Source of the DNA: Acidobacteriota bacterium
GTDB taxonomy: Bacteria > Acidobacteriota > Terriglobia > Acidiferrales > UBA7541
Length of the DNA stretch: 64,000 nt
NCBI GenBank assembly: GCA_003223215.1
Contig: QHYH01000086.1
Span: 81,264-145,263 of the forward strand
Direction: 5' to 3'
Of the stretch, positions 1-9,277 are shown in pieces (position 1 is the first letter of the stretch; every line of letters starts with the position of its first letter). The notes below the pieces were generated by a model. That model was not told the origin of the DNA and ran no database searches. It saw nothing but the letters and a program-made list of their open reading frames with translations. A program made the position numbers and the translations under genes.

Positions 1-611
1 AGAGGAGCCGCGGCGGAGTTATAGGTGACGTAGAAATTGGGAATCACGCCGAGGACGCGCTGCTTCTCTTCATCCTTGATCTCGGCTTCGGCTATTTCCA
101 CTGGCGTCATCGCTACCTTCACCTCGGTCGCGGCAGTCGTAACGACCAGCAGGACCGGCGGCACCGTGTAGTCTTCGCCGGGATGCAGTATTCCCGAAGC
201 AGTCTTTGCGGTGAACCCGGGTGAGGTAATCGTGAGATGGAAGGACCCCGGGGCGACGCCGGCAAAGTAGAACTGCCCGTCGCTGTCCGACATCGTTTCC
301 TGGCTGAGGGATGAATCTTCGCGCGAAAGTTTCACGCGGGCTCCGGGGATGACGGCTCCCGTGCGATCGCCGACGGTTCCGCTAATGGTTCCCCCGAGCG
401 GCTCGGCCGGTGAGGGTTCCTGGGCGGTTGCGTTCGGCGCGCCAGAGGGCTGCGGAGATTGCGCAAGAGCAGGAAAGGAGCAAAGCAGGAGGACGCAGAA
501 CAAAAGGAAGCTTGGGCACACCCAGGGTAGGCTCCCGCTGCCAAAGACCAACCTCCGGAGGGTTCGTCCCAGAGATTTCCCCGAGGAGAGTTTTCTTGCC
601 GAGTTCGCCAT
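1..611 (-). CDS. secreted carboxypeptidase-regulatory-like domain protein (3' end outside window)
   Basis: Reading the minus strand from ATG at 611 gives an uninterrupted frame that leaves the window, so the C-terminus is missing. A hydrophobic stretch at about residues 33-49 ending in ALA-Q looks like a signal peptide. From about residue 73 the motif GGTISGTVGDRTGAVIPGA followed by an S-DGQFYF-GV-PG pattern is that of a carboxypeptidase-regulatory-like (Ig-fold, transthyretin-like) domain. The later segment VLGVIPNFYVTYNS is, to my knowledge, shared by secreted acidobacterial proteins of unknown role. It lies 212 bp downstream of egtD on the same strand, with no obvious link. Function unknown. 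Confidence 0.8.
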   Translation of the reverse strand, partial: MANSARKLSSGKSLGRTLRRLVFGSGSLPWVCPSFLLFCVLLLCSFPALAQSPQPSGAPNATAQEPSPAEPLGGTISGTVGDRTGAVIPGARVKLSREDSSLSQETMSDSDGQFYFAGVAPGSFHLTITSPGFTAKTASGILHPGEDYTVPPVLLVVTTAATEVKVAMTPVEIAEAEIKDEEKQRVLGVIPNFYVTYNSAAAP

Positions 612-823
612 AGCGCCTTTCTTTACAGTACGTCCGTACCTTGCTCCGGACAAGGCTTTGACGCGCCAGAGGGGCCCAAAGTTTCAAAGCTATGACTGCT
701 GTTGGATGACGCTCGCGGGCTACGGGTTGGATGGACGGAAACAAACGGGGCTTCCTCGCTACGCTCTCCGGCAGGCAAGGCTCGGCAGGACAGGAGCACC
801 GGGAACGCAAGACGGCGCCCGGG

Positions 824-1792
824 TCACTCCGCGAGAAGGAGGTTCTGCGCAAAGGACCACTCGTCGTCGATCCACTGCGCATCGCAGCGGAAGCCGGTGC
901 GCTCCGCCATTTCAGGGACTTCTTCGGCTTTGTATTTGTGGGAACTTTCGGTCCAAATCGTTTCGTCCTCGTTGAGAACGATACGCAAGTTGGCCGCGGG
1001 AATGCGCACGCTCTGCCGGCACGTCGAGCGCAAATGCATTTCGATGCGGCGGTCCGCGTAATTCCAGCGCGCCTCGTGGCGGAAGCAGGCCAAGTCGAAA
1101 TCGGCACCGAGCTCGCGGTTGATGCGTGCGAGCAAATTCAAATTGAATGCCGCGGTGACGCCTGCCGGATCGTCATAAGCGAGAAGCTGCAGCTCGACGG
1201 CTTTCTCCAAATCGGTACCGAGCAGCAAGGCGTCACCGGGGCGGAGAGTAGCTCGTACCTCGCGCAAGAACTGGTCGCCGGCATCGCGATCGAAGTTGCC
1301 GATGGTACTGCCAAGAAACAGCACCAAGACATGGTCGCGTTCGCTACGCCCTTCGGCAACGGAGCGCAAACCTTCGAGGTAGGGCTGTTCGTAGCCGACC
1401 ACGCTGAGCATATCAATTTGCGCCAACTCTTTTTCGCATGCGGCCAGCGCATGCGGAGAGATTTCGATGGGGTAGTAATACGTGATCTGCCGACGCGACA
1501 ACGCTTCCAGAATCCAGCGTGTCTTTTTTCCCGAGCCGCTACCTAGTTCCGCGACGCGCAGAGGTGACGGCAGACGGCTCACGATTTCCGCGGAATATTC
1601 CTTTAGCAAGCGCGTGTCCGCGCGCGTCAGTCCGTATTCGGGCAGCACGCAAATGGCCTCGAAGAGCGCGGAACCGACCTCGTCGTACAAGTATTTTGAA
1701 GGCAGCTCTCGCTGGCCGGGCTTGGTCAGGCTTTCACGCACGTCGGCCGCGAATTCCGACACGTGCTGGAGCGATAAAGCAGGCGTCGCCAT
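824..1792 (-). CDS. egtD: L-histidine N-alpha-methyltransferase EgtD
   Basis: A protein of 322 residues, the usual length for EgtD. This SAM-dependent enzyme trimethylates histidine to hercynine, the first step of ergothioneine synthesis. Visible signatures are PSKYLYDEVGSALFEAI (about residues 31-47), the LPEYGLTR segment (50-57) that lines the histidine site in this family, and the SAM-binding motif VAELGSGSGKKT (80-91). The start is preceded by a GGGAGAGAGG ribosome-binding site. It sits 33 bp downstream of egtB in the same direction, so the two are very probably one operon. No egtC or egtE is seen in the window. Confidence 0.93.
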   Translation of the reverse strand: MATPALSLQHVSEFAADVRESLTKPGQRELPSKYLYDEVGSALFEAICVLPEYGLTRADTRLLKEYSAEIVSRLPSPLRVAELGSGSGKKTRWILEALSRRQITYYYPIEISPHALAACEKELAQIDMLSVVGYEQPYLEGLRSVAEGRSERDHVLVLFLGSTIGNFDRDAGDQFLREVRATLRPGDALLLGTDLEKAVELQLLAYDDPAGVTAAFNLNLLARINRELGADFDLACFRHEARWNYADRRIEMHLRSTCRQSVRIPAANLRIVLNEDETIWTESSHKYKAEEVPEMAERTGFRCDAQWIDDEWSFAQNLLLAE

Positions 1793-1825
1793 GGTCCTCT
1801 CTCCCGAGCCTCGGCCGGGGTCTGC

Positions 1826-3163
1826 TTAATCCTCGACGCAACGGAAGGTTGCGTAAACGTACGGGTAATGCGGTTGGAACCAATTGCGGAACGAACGACG
1901 CAGCATACACGCGGCGGTGCGCGGCGATCCGCCTTTCGCGACGTAGTGCCGGCCGTCGAAGAAATTCGCGGAATAACCCGGATAGAAGGGCATTGGCGTG
2001 AATCCTGGAAACGGCGTGAACTCCGTGCGCGTCCACTCCCAGCCGTTGCCGACAAGATCGTAGACGCCGAAGGCGCTTGCACCCGCCGGATGAGCGCCCA
2101 CCGGTGAGGGGTCCCAGGAGCGAAAATCGAAATTGCCGTGGCGCTCTCCCGGGGGCTCTTCGCCCCAGGGATAGCTGCGTTCGCGCTCGCCTTTCATCGC
2201 GCCGTACGCGGCGCGGTGAAATTGCGCTTCGGTTGGGAGCTTGCGCCCGAGCCAATTGGCGTATGCCGTGGCTTCTGCGTGGCTTACGTACACGGGCCAC
2301 TCCTGGGGGAGGCGGATTTCGCCAAACATGGTGCGATACACCCAGAGATTGCCTTCGCCTCTCCAGAAAATGGGATGCTCAATGCTCTGTTTGGTTCTCC
2401 AGGCCCATCCTTCCGGGGTCCAAAGCGAGCGGTTGTGATACGCGCCGGCCTGCATGAAGAGCAAGAAATTGCGGTTGGTTACGTTGTGACTCTCGATGGC
2501 GAACTCCGGAACGGCCACTTCTTGCCCGGCAAATTCGTTGTCCCACCCGAATTCTTGTTCCTTGGCATCGTGGATTCCCAGGGTTGCGCGTCCTGCGGGA
2601 ATCTCCACCAGGCGGTGCGTCTGTCGCAATGCTTTCCAAACTATGTTCTGAGGAGGAGAAGCTTTTTTTTTGCCCGCCGGCAGCTGGTGCAGCATGTACG
2701 CCAGGGTCTCGGCGTGCATCAAGCGATGCTCGATAGCCACATGGAGCATTTGCAGCAGGTGGGGATGGCCTTCCTCGGGACGCTGCAGGGCACGTTCGAC
2801 GGCAGCGTCGAGTTCTTCGCGGACGCGTTTCTTGTAGCGCTCGATTTCCGGGCGAGTCGGCCAATCCTCGGGTGCGTCTGCGGGCAAACCGCCGCCGACG
2901 GGGTCGATACCGAAGGAAAAAAGTTGATCGAAGGCGGGATGAAAGGACCGCAAACCGAAGGCGCGCCGCGAAAGCAGGTTCCAGTCAAAGGCTTCGAGGT
3001 GGCCGACATAAAATATGATGCGATGCCGCTCGGCGATAGGCCGGTCGTACAATGCTTCTTCGCGAACGATTCGGAACAGTTCATCGGTCCGAGCGCGGGC
3101 ATCCACGAGGCGTGTATGGAGATCGTGACGAATGCGCGCGGGCGTTGCGGCGAGTGCTCCCAT
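1826..3163 (-). CDS. egtB: ergothioneine sulfoxide synthase EgtB
   Basis: A protein of 445 residues with the EgtB architecture: an N-terminal DinB-like four-helix domain and a C-terminal formylglycine-generating-enzyme (SUMF1) fold. The likely iron ligands are His55 in the YVGHLEAFDW segment and His146/His150 in the HxxxHxE motif (EHRLMHAE). The C-terminal half carries VGNGWEW and KGGSPRTA segments typical of the SUMF1 fold. The enzyme joins hercynine to a thiol donor (gamma-glutamylcysteine or cysteine; not decidable here) using O2. First gene of the egtB-egtD pair, divergent from the ABC importer at 3280; the shared 116-bp gap must hold both promoters. Confidence 0.92.
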   Translation of the reverse strand: MGALAATPARIRHDLHTRLVDARARTDELFRIVREEALYDRPIAERHRIIFYVGHLEAFDWNLLSRRAFGLRSFHPAFDQLFSFGIDPVGGGLPADAPEDWPTRPEIERYKKRVREELDAAVERALQRPEEGHPHLLQMLHVAIEHRLMHAETLAYMLHQLPAGKKKASPPQNIVWKALRQTHRLVEIPAGRATLGIHDAKEQEFGWDNEFAGQEVAVPEFAIESHNVTNRNFLLFMQAGAYHNRSLWTPEGWAWRTKQSIEHPIFWRGEGNLWVYRTMFGEIRLPQEWPVYVSHAEATAYANWLGRKLPTEAQFHRAAYGAMKGERERSYPWGEEPPGERHGNFDFRSWDPSPVGAHPAGASAFGVYDLVGNGWEWTRTEFTPFPGFTPMPFYPGYSANFFDGRHYVAKGGSPRTAACMLRRSFRNWFQPHYPYVYATFRCVED

Positions 3164-3279
3164 GGCGTTGACCCCTTCTTTTAGATGCCAAGTCCGAGCG
3201 AAGGATGCGCCAAAAAATCGGCGTCGGGAGGCGAACTACATTAATATGGTCGCGCCGGGGATGGGGGCTGTCAATAGAA

Positions 3280-4062
3280 ATGAATGCGAAGATCGAAAGT
3301 TTTTCGGGGAATTTGATCGAATTTCGCGATGTATCGTATCACATAAACGATATTCCCGGCCGCGCGGTCATTTCCGGCGTTTCGCTTGCGGTTCCGCTTG
3401 GGGAAACGCTGGTGCTCTTGGGCCGGAGCGGCAGCGGCAAGACCACGCTGCTGCGCTTGATTAATGCCCTGTACCTCCCATCGCAGGGCGAGGTCCTGGT
3501 CGAGGGGCGGCCGACTGCGGAGTGGGATGTGATTCGGCTGCGCCGGGGCATTGGCTACGTCATCCAGGAAGCCGGGCTTTTTCCGCATTTCACGGTGGCG
3601 GAAAACGTGGGGCTGGTACCGTCCCTGGAAAAATGGGATCGCCAGCGCACGACGGCGCGAGTCGGGGAGTTGCTGAGGCTGGTGGGGTTGGATCCTGCGG
3701 AATTTGCAGACCGGCATCCGCGCGAGCTTTCCGGAGGCCAGCGACAGCGCGTCGGCGTGGCACGCGCGCTGGCGGCCGATCCGGCGATTCTGCTGATGGA
3801 CGAGCCTTTCGGCGCGCTCGATCCGGTGACGCGCACGGAGCTGCAGAAAGAATTTAAGGCGCTGGCAGGGAGGTTGCAGAAAACGATCGTGTTCGTCACC
3901 CACGATTTGCGCGAGGCGCTCCTGCTGGCTTCGCGCATCGTACTGCTCGACACCGGGCGCATTGCGGCAGTGGCGCCGCCGCAGGAATTTCTCCGGATGG
4001 ATCATCCTGAGGTGCGCGCTTTCGTTGCTTCGCTGGGAGCTGTGCCGGGAGCCCCGGTATGA
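3280..4062 (+). CDS. osmoprotectant/quaternary-amine ABC importer, ATPase subunit
   Basis: The ATG at 3280 is preferred over an in-frame upstream codon at 3205 because homology to ABC ATPases starts a few residues later (LIEFRDVSYHI). The 260-residue product has Walker A GRSGSGKT (about 48-55), Q-loop YVIQEAG, signature LSGGQ (150-154) and Walker B LLMDEP (171-176). It resembles OpuCA/ProV but lacks the C-terminal CBS domains that many members use to sense ionic strength. The stop overlaps the permease start (ATGA at 4059-4062), and a substrate-binding lipoprotein follows, making a complete glycine-betaine/choline/carnitine-type importer. The exact substrate cannot be read from sequence. Confidence 0.88.
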   Translation: MNAKIESFSGNLIEFRDVSYHINDIPGRAVISGVSLAVPLGETLVLLGRSGSGKTTLLRLINALYLPSQGEVLVEGRPTAEWDVIRLRRGIGYVIQEAGLFPHFTVAENVGLVPSLEKWDRQRTTARVGELLRLVGLDPAEFADRHPRELSGGQRQRVGVARALAADPAILLMDEPFGALDPVTRTELQKEFKALAGRLQKTIVFVTHDLREALLLASRIVLLDTGRIAAVAPPQEFLRMDHPEVRAFVASLGAVPGAPV

Positions 4063-4703
4063 ACGCGTCCCCGAGTTATTGGTCATTCTTTGCCGAGCAC
4101 CGCGCGGAGATTCTTGGCGCCACCGCGGACCACATGATGCTTGTAGTGATCGCGATGCTCATCGCGATGGCCATCGCCCTGCCGCTGGGCATGCTCATCG
4201 TCGAGCGGCCTGCGCTGCGCGCGCTGTCGATGGGCATCGCAAACATATTTCAAACCATTCCGAGCTTGGCGCTTTTTGGTTTGCTGATCCCGATTCCGTT
4301 TATCGGGGGAATTGGCAGGCGTACGGCCATTGTCGCGCTGGTGCTGTACGCACTTCTGCCGATTTTGCGAAACACTTATGTGGGTCTCAGCGGGATCGAT
4401 CCGGCGGTGCTCGAAGCCGCCGAAGCCATGGGCATGACCTCGGCGCAAATTCTATTTCGTGTGCGCTTTCCGCTGGCGCTTTCGGTGATCCTTGCGGGAA
4501 TCCGAACCGCGACGGTCATTACGATTGGAGTGGCGACCATCGCGGCAGAGATTGGCGCGGGAGGGCTCGGCACATTTGTCTTTCGCGGCGTCGCGCTCGT
4601 CAGTGATTCGCTTATTCTTGCCGGAGCGATGCCAGCGGCGCTGCTCGCGCTGCTCTCGGATTGTCTGCTCGGATTGCTCGAACGGCGGTTGAGGGTCGCC
4701 TAG
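4059..4703 (+). CDS. osmoprotectant ABC importer, permease subunit
   Basis: A 214-residue integral membrane protein of the OpuCB/ProW type (binding-protein-dependent permease fold). About five or six hydrophobic helices are visible, from MMLVVIAMLIAMAIALPLGM to the C-terminal AMPAALLALLSDCLLGLL. The segment ILRNTYVGLSGIDPAVLEAAEAMGMT is the EAA coupling loop that docks on the ATPase. It overlaps the upstream ATPase by 4 bp and its stop is 2 bp before the next gene, so translation is coupled. Many systems of this class have two permeases; only one is here, so it probably works as a homodimer. Confidence 0.88.
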   Translation: MNASPSYWSFFAEHRAEILGATADHMMLVVIAMLIAMAIALPLGMLIVERPALRALSMGIANIFQTIPSLALFGLLIPIPFIGGIGRRTAIVALVLYALLPILRNTYVGLSGIDPAVLEAAEAMGMTSAQILFRVRFPLALSVILAGIRTATVITIGVATIAAEIGAGGLGTFVFRGVALVSDSLILAGAMPAALLALLSDCLLGLLERRLRVA

Positions 4704-4705
4704 AG

Positions 4706-5707
4706 ATGCCCCGAATTTACCCTCTGTTTGTCCCCCCCGGGGCAGTCGAGAAGCAGGTCGTTCTCGACGCCTGCCTGCGCGGGCAGGCTCGGGACGACCG
4801 GGTCGTCAAGCACCGCCACATCGTAGGTGTGATTCTGTGCTGCCTGTGCTTGGCTAACGCGGCTTGCTTGGTTTCCGGCTGCAAGAAAACTGCGCAATCG
4901 AGAATCACCATCGGCTCGAAATTTTTTACCGAGCAAGTGGTGCTTGCGGAACTTTTGGCGCAACACATCGAGGCCAAAACGGGCATCCCGGTGATTCGCA
5001 AGACGAATCTCGGGGGCACGCTGCTGGTCCATAAAGCGCTGCTTTCCGGCGACCTCGATCTCTACGTCGAATACACGGGCACGGCGCTGACTACCGTGCT
5101 CGACGAGAAACCCCAAGGCAGTGCTCGGGACGTCTACCTTCGCGTGAAGAAGCTTTACGCCGAGAGATTTCGTTTGGAGGTGATGGACCCGCTCGGTTTT
5201 GAGAATACCTTTGCAATGGTGATTCGTGGGAACGACGCGAGGAATCTGCATATCCGCACGGTTTCCGATCTTGCGTTGGTCGCTGCCGGATGGCGCGTGG
5301 GAGTGGGTTACGAATTTCTTGAGCGGCCAGACGGGTTCCCCGGCCTTTGCGCACGCTACCATCTGCAGTTCGCGCGGTCTCCGAAGGTGATGGATCTCGG
5401 CCTGATCTATCGCGCCCTGGTCGATCATCAGGTGGATGTGGTGGCCGGCAATTCGACCGATGGTTTGATTGACGCGCTCGGCCTGGTGGCCCTTGTCGAT
5501 GAGCTGCACTACTTCCCGCCCTATGATGCCGTACCGATCGTGCGGGAATCCACGCTCGAACGGTTTCCGCAATTGCGCGCGGCGCTTGCCGATCTTGGCG
5601 GCAAGCTTTCGGCGGGCGACCTTCGCAAACTCAACTATGCCGTTGACGCACTGCACCAGGATGCCGCCGCGCTAGTGCGAAAGTTCCGCTCAGAGAGAGG
5701 GTGGTAA
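4706..5707 (+). CDS. osmoprotectant ABC importer, substrate-binding lipoprotein
   Basis: Substrate-binding protein of the OpuAC/OsmF family. After a hydrophobic segment ending in the lipobox-like LVSGC, the mature part starts RITIGSKFFTEQVVLAELLA and continues with TNLGGT and GDLDLYVEYTGT, the hallmark of glycine-betaine/choline binders. ATG at 4706, 2 bp after the permease stop, is the best start by coupling. It leaves about 45 residues before the hydrophobic helix, largely encoded by a cluster of inverted repeats (4745-4807), which is unusual. A later GTG just before the hydrophobic segment would remove that extension. Expected to be anchored to the membrane and deliver substrate to the permease. 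Confidence 0.85.
   Translation: MPRIYPLFVPPGAVEKQVVLDACLRGQARDDRVVKHRHIVGVILCCLCLANAACLVSGCKKTAQSRITIGSKFFTEQVVLAELLAQHIEAKTGIPVIRKTNLGGTLLVHKALLSGDLDLYVEYTGTALTTVLDEKPQGSARDVYLRVKKLYAERFRLEVMDPLGFENTFAMVIRGNDARNLHIRTVSDLALVAAGWRVGVGYEFLERPDGFPGLCARYHLQFARSPKVMDLGLIYRALVDHQVDVVAGNSTDGLIDALGLVALVDELHYFPPYDAVPIVRESTLERFPQLRAALADLGGKLSAGDLRKLNYAVDALHQDAAALVRKFRSERGW
4745..4807. repeat. three adjacent perfect inverted repeats (REP-like cluster)
   Basis: Three perfect hairpins lie back to back: GTCGAGAA/TTCTCGAC (4745-4752 with 4761-4768), GCCTGCC/GGCAGGC (4769-4775 with 4782-4788) and GACGAC/GTCGTC (4793-4798 with 4802-4807). They fall inside the N-terminal extension of the substrate-binding lipoprotein gene. 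The arrangement resembles a REP/BIME-type element inserted at an operon junction. Confidence 0.7.
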
Positions 5708-5720
5708 CTTTGGCGCCCGC

Positions 5721-7328
5721 TTAGACAGACCAGCCCTGGCGGTACTCGCGCCGCAGGTAGTCGTTCGCCTGCGGCAGGTTGGTGACGCGCATGTTTTCGC
5801 CGTCGTAGAAGATTTTTCTTCCTGCTCTCAAAGCAACGATGCCGAGCAGCATCACCTCGGTGAGCCGGGCGGCGTACTCGAACGGGCAGGAAGGTTCGGT
5901 CTTGCCTTTGGCCGCGTCCACCCAGTTCATTTCGTGAGCTTCGCCGGGAATGCGCGGCAACTTTACCGGCGGCTTGCCAAACGAATCGTTGAGTGACTTA
6001 GGCAGCAGACGTGGATCGAGGCCGTAGGTGTCGTGCAGCAATTTGCCTTTGCTGCCGATGAGCAACGCGCCACCTTCTTGCTTGAGTTCTTCGTCGCCCA
6101 GCTCCGCGGGCTTGTTAGGCATCAAACCGCCGTCGTACCAGGTTAGTTTCACGGGCGGCAGTGGCCCGCGCGCGGGGAACTCGTAGAAGGTCATGGTCGC
6201 TTGCGGATAAGACGCGCCGTTGAACGGCGTGGAGACCGTTTCTACACTCGTAGGCATGCCCAAGTTCAGCGCCCACATCGAGGGGTCGATCAGATGCGCG
6301 CCCATGTCGCCGATGGCGCCGACGCCCCAATCCACCCAGCCTCGCCAGTTAAAGGGATGGTAGATAGGGTGATACTCGAAATTCGGCGCGGCAGCGCCAA
6401 GAAAAAGATCCCAGCGCAGGGTCTCCGGAACGGGATAGTTGCCTGCCATGGCCGCGGCCAGCCGCAAATTCACCCCTTGGCCGTTCCAGCGAAGCTGGTC
6501 CGCGGGCTCCTTGAGCGGTTCGGGACGGGGAACGCCTTGAGGCCAAAATCCAAGAGGGCGGTTGGTCCAAATGTGTATCTCGCGCACCTGGCCGATTGCG
6601 CCGGCCAAAATATATTCGACGGCGGTACGCGCGTCGTCCATGGAATGGCCCTGGTTGCCCATTTGTGTTGCGACTTTGCTTTCTTTCGCTGCGCGCGCCA
6701 TCTTGCGGGCTTCGTCGACCGACCAGGTCAGCGGCTTTTGCACATAAACGTGTTTGTGCAGGTCCATGGCGGCGAGGGCGATCGGCGCATGCATGTGATC
6801 AGCGGTGGCCACGAGCACGGCATCGATGTCTTTTTGGCGGTCTAGCATCTCGCGATAATCTTTGTAACGCTTGGCCTTAGGCACATGCTCGGTTTTGAGG
6901 CGAATCATCCCGTCGAGCCGGGCTTTCGCTTTCACACGATCAAATTTCGCCGGCGGCTGGCCTGACGCCGGCGCTCGATCGGGATGCTCCAGGCGGTCCC
7001 GCAGCTTCTCGATGTCGGAGTCCAGGCGCGCGAAACCCTGGTCTGCATAGCCCCAGTCGACATCGCAGAGGGCGACAATGTTTTGGCTGGCAAGGTTGAT
7101 GAGGTTCTGGCGGCCCATGCCGCCAACGCCGACGCCGGCGATGTTCAGCAGATCGCTCGGAGGTGTGAAACCCCGTCCGAGCACGCGGCGGGGCACAAAG
7201 GCCGCGGCAGCACCACTGGCCGCCGCGGTGCTCAGGAATTTCCGGCGCGTCAGTCCCTTCTTTTCGTCGCTGCCGGCTTGCACCTGGTCTTTCCTGTCTT
7301 CTTTCTCTTCCTTCATCTTTTCTCTCAT
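5721..7328 (-). CDS. Tat-exported Gfo/Idh/MocA-family oxidoreductase
   Basis: A 535-residue protein with a twin-arginine signal ([19 protein letters not shown], about residues 26-44), so it is predicted to be exported folded. After it come a modified Rossmann NAD(P)-binding motif ([10 protein letters not shown]) and the family segment [22 protein letters not shown], whose Lys (in QKPL) is the conserved EKP-type lysine. C-terminal segments such as [21 protein letters not shown] are typical of the long secreted members found in acidobacteria and planctomycetes. A GGGAG ribosome-binding site supports ATG 7328. Substrate, probably a sugar or polyol derivative, is unknown. Convergent with the importer and divergent from the cytochrome. 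Confidence 0.88.
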   Translation of the reverse strand: MREKMKEEKEDRKDQVQAGSDEKKGLTRRKFLSTAAASGAAAAFVPRRVLGRGFTPPSDLLNIAGVGVGGMGRQNLINLASQNIVALCDVDWGYADQGFARLDSDIEKLRDRLEHPDRAPASGQPPAKFDRVKAKARLDGMIRLKTEHVPKAKRYKDYREMLDRQKDIDAVLVATADHMHAPIALAAMDLHKHVYVQKPLTWSVDEARKMARAAKESKVATQMGNQGHSMDDARTAVEYILAGAIGQVREIHIWTNRPLGFWPQGVPRPEPLKEPADQLRWNGQGVNLRLAAAMAGNYPVPETLRWDLFLGAAAPNFEYHPIYHPFNWRGWVDWGVGAIGDMGAHLIDPSMWALNLGMPTSVETVSTPFNGASYPQATMTFYEFPARGPLPPVKLTWYDGGLMPNKPAELGDEELKQEGGALLIGSKGKLLHDTYGLDPRLLPKSLNDSFGKPPVKLPRIPGEAHEMNWVDAAKGKTEPSCPFEYAARLTEVMLLGIVALRAGRKIFYDGENMRVTNLPQANDYLRREYRQGWSV

Positions 7329-7511
7329 AATCTCTCCCGTGTCCCTCTCGCCGGAAACATTATCGCTCGACTCGCGAGGTTTGGCGACAACACAATTTTG
7401 CGTAGAATGTTACGGCCTTGCGGGCATCGCACCAATCACGGAAATATTCCGCACACCTGAGCGGTCTGGTTGTTTGATAAAAGCGTCGTGAAGCAAGTTG
7501 AGGCGTGGAAA

Positions 7512-9155
7512 ATGAAACGCGGGAGAATTCTTTTGCTGGGCTGCCTGGCGCTCGTCGTTATTGGCGCGATCTACGGGGCCGCCCTGATTCGCAGGGGCTT
7601 TGCCGCTAGCGAAGAGCCCTCAGGCCTCGAAAAGCTAATGGCGCGCGCCGTGCGAAATCTCTCCATTCCGGGGCGCGCACGCAAAGAAACAAATCCATGG
7701 AAACCGACTCCGGAAAACCTGCAAGAAGGTCGCGATCATTTCCTCGCGCGCTGCGCCATTTGTCACGGTACGGATGGCTCCGGCGTGACCCCGGTCGGCC
7801 GCAATCTCTATCCTAAGCCTCCCGATCTGCGCGCGCCCGAGACGCAGGACCTTACGGACGGGCAAATCCACTACATCATCCAGAAGGGCGTGCGACTCAC
7901 GGGTATGCCTGCGTGGGGCAATCCGCACGACGAAGCCGACAAGGAAGGCTGGAAACTGCTGCTGTTCATCCGCAGTCTTCGCCCGCTTTCCGGCCGAGAG
8001 CAGTCCCAGGAGGAGGCCACCGCCCGAACGGCGCACTACACCGGTTCGCAGGCGTGCGCCAAATGCCATCACGAGATTTACGATCGATGGAAAGAAACGC
8101 CGATGGCCAAGGTGGTCCGTGATCCGCGCGAACATCCGGACGCCATCCTTGCGAATCTCGCGAGCGACCCGTTCGCCAAATTCTCTAAGGACCAGGTCGC
8201 GCTGGTTTATGGGAGCATCTGGAAGCAGCGGTACTTTACGCGAATTGGCGATGACTATTATCCGGAGCCGGCCCAGTGGGACGTCACCCATCATGTCTGG
8301 CGCCCGTACTTTGTTGCGAAGGGAACCGATTGGTGGGAGCCGTTTTATCCGCCGGACAATATGCAGCGCCCTACCGGTCCTACCTGCGACGGCTGCCATT
8401 CGGTGGATTACGACATTCGGACAAGCCAAGTAGCGGAGTGGAACGTCGGCTGTGAACGCTGCCACGGACCGGGCAGCGCACACGCGGCCGATCCGACGCG
8501 CGGCAATATCATCAATCCGGCCCACATGGACTATGTCAATGCCAATGACACGTGCATCCAGTGCCACTCGCAGGGCCGTCCTGTCCACAATCCGATGGAA
8601 GGCAAATACTACGATTGGCCGGTTGGGTATCGTGTGGGCCTGCATCTTCGCGATTTTTGGCAGCTCGAGGAGCACACGCTTGGACAGACCACCTTCACCC
8701 ATTTTGCGGACGGCACGGCGCACAAGAACCGGATGCAAGGCAACGATTTTGTACAGAGCCTGATGTATCGCCGTGGTATTACGTGTTTCACTTGCCACGA
8801 TGCGCATGGAACGGGCAATTATGCCCAGCTGCGTAAACCGGCCGAGCAGCTTTGCCTCGATTGTCATGGGCCGCTCTCCCCCAACGGCCCCCGCGCGGCC
8901 ACGCTCGAGGAACACACCCATCACAAGAAGGGCTCGACGGGCAGCCAGTGCGTCGCGTGCCACATGCCAAAGATCGCGACCACGCTCGGGGACGTGAAAG
9001 TGCGAGTGCACACGTTTGCGGTTATATCTCCTGCGATGACGGACAAGTACCAGATTCCGAACCCCTGCACTTCCTGCCACACGGATAGGACCACGGCCTG
9101 GGCGCTCGAAGCGCTCGGGCGGTGGCCCGAGCGGTCGCCCTGGCGGCTTGAATAG
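7512..9155 (+). CDS. nine-haem c-type cytochrome (cytochrome c plus c554-like multihaem region)
   Basis: ATG 7512 gives MKRGRILLLGCLALVVIG, a signal peptide or anchor; a TTG further upstream (7470) is less likely. The protein has nine CxxCH haem motifs: CAICH in an N-terminal monohaem cytochrome-c domain, then CAKCH, CDGCH, CERCH, CIQCH, CFTCH, CLDCH, CVACH and CTSCH. The second part, starting YTGSQACAKCHHEIYDRW, resembles the cytochrome c554/multihaem family. It should act in the periplasm as an electron carrier or reductase, but no catalytic partner or quinol oxidase is adjacent. A secreted beta-propeller protein follows 122 bp downstream and may be co-expressed. Confidence 0.9.
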   Translation: MKRGRILLLGCLALVVIGAIYGAALIRRGFAASEEPSGLEKLMARAVRNLSIPGRARKETNPWKPTPENLQEGRDHFLARCAICHGTDGSGVTPVGRNLYPKPPDLRAPETQDLTDGQIHYIIQKGVRLTGMPAWGNPHDEADKEGWKLLLFIRSLRPLSGREQSQEEATARTAHYTGSQACAKCHHEIYDRWKETPMAKVVRDPREHPDAILANLASDPFAKFSKDQVALVYGSIWKQRYFTRIGDDYYPEPAQWDVTHHVWRPYFVAKGTDWWEPFYPPDNMQRPTGPTCDGCHSVDYDIRTSQVAEWNVGCERCHGPGSAHAADPTRGNIINPAHMDYVNANDTCIQCHSQGRPVHNPMEGKYYDWPVGYRVGLHLRDFWQLEEHTLGQTTFTHFADGTAHKNRMQGNDFVQSLMYRRGITCFTCHDAHGTGNYAQLRKPAEQLCLDCHGPLSPNGPRAATLEEHTHHKKGSTGSQCVACHMPKIATTLGDVKVRVHTFAVISPAMTDKYQIPNPCTSCHTDRTTAWALEALGRWPERSPWRLE

Positions 9156-9277
9156 TTTTCTCTTTGTATTCGGTGTTCCCTTGGGAATCGTCTTACAATC
9201 CTTTTCCGTGCGGCCGGCGTCCGGTTGTGCGAAGCGGAACAGGCGCGCGGCCTGAGCATGCCTTGCAGGAGGTCCGA

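Noticed and set aside
824..5707. Ergothioneine genes and osmoprotectant importer as a single stress operon
   Set aside because: They are divergent; only a shared intergenic region links them. A functional tie (betaine versus hercynine) is possible but unsupported.
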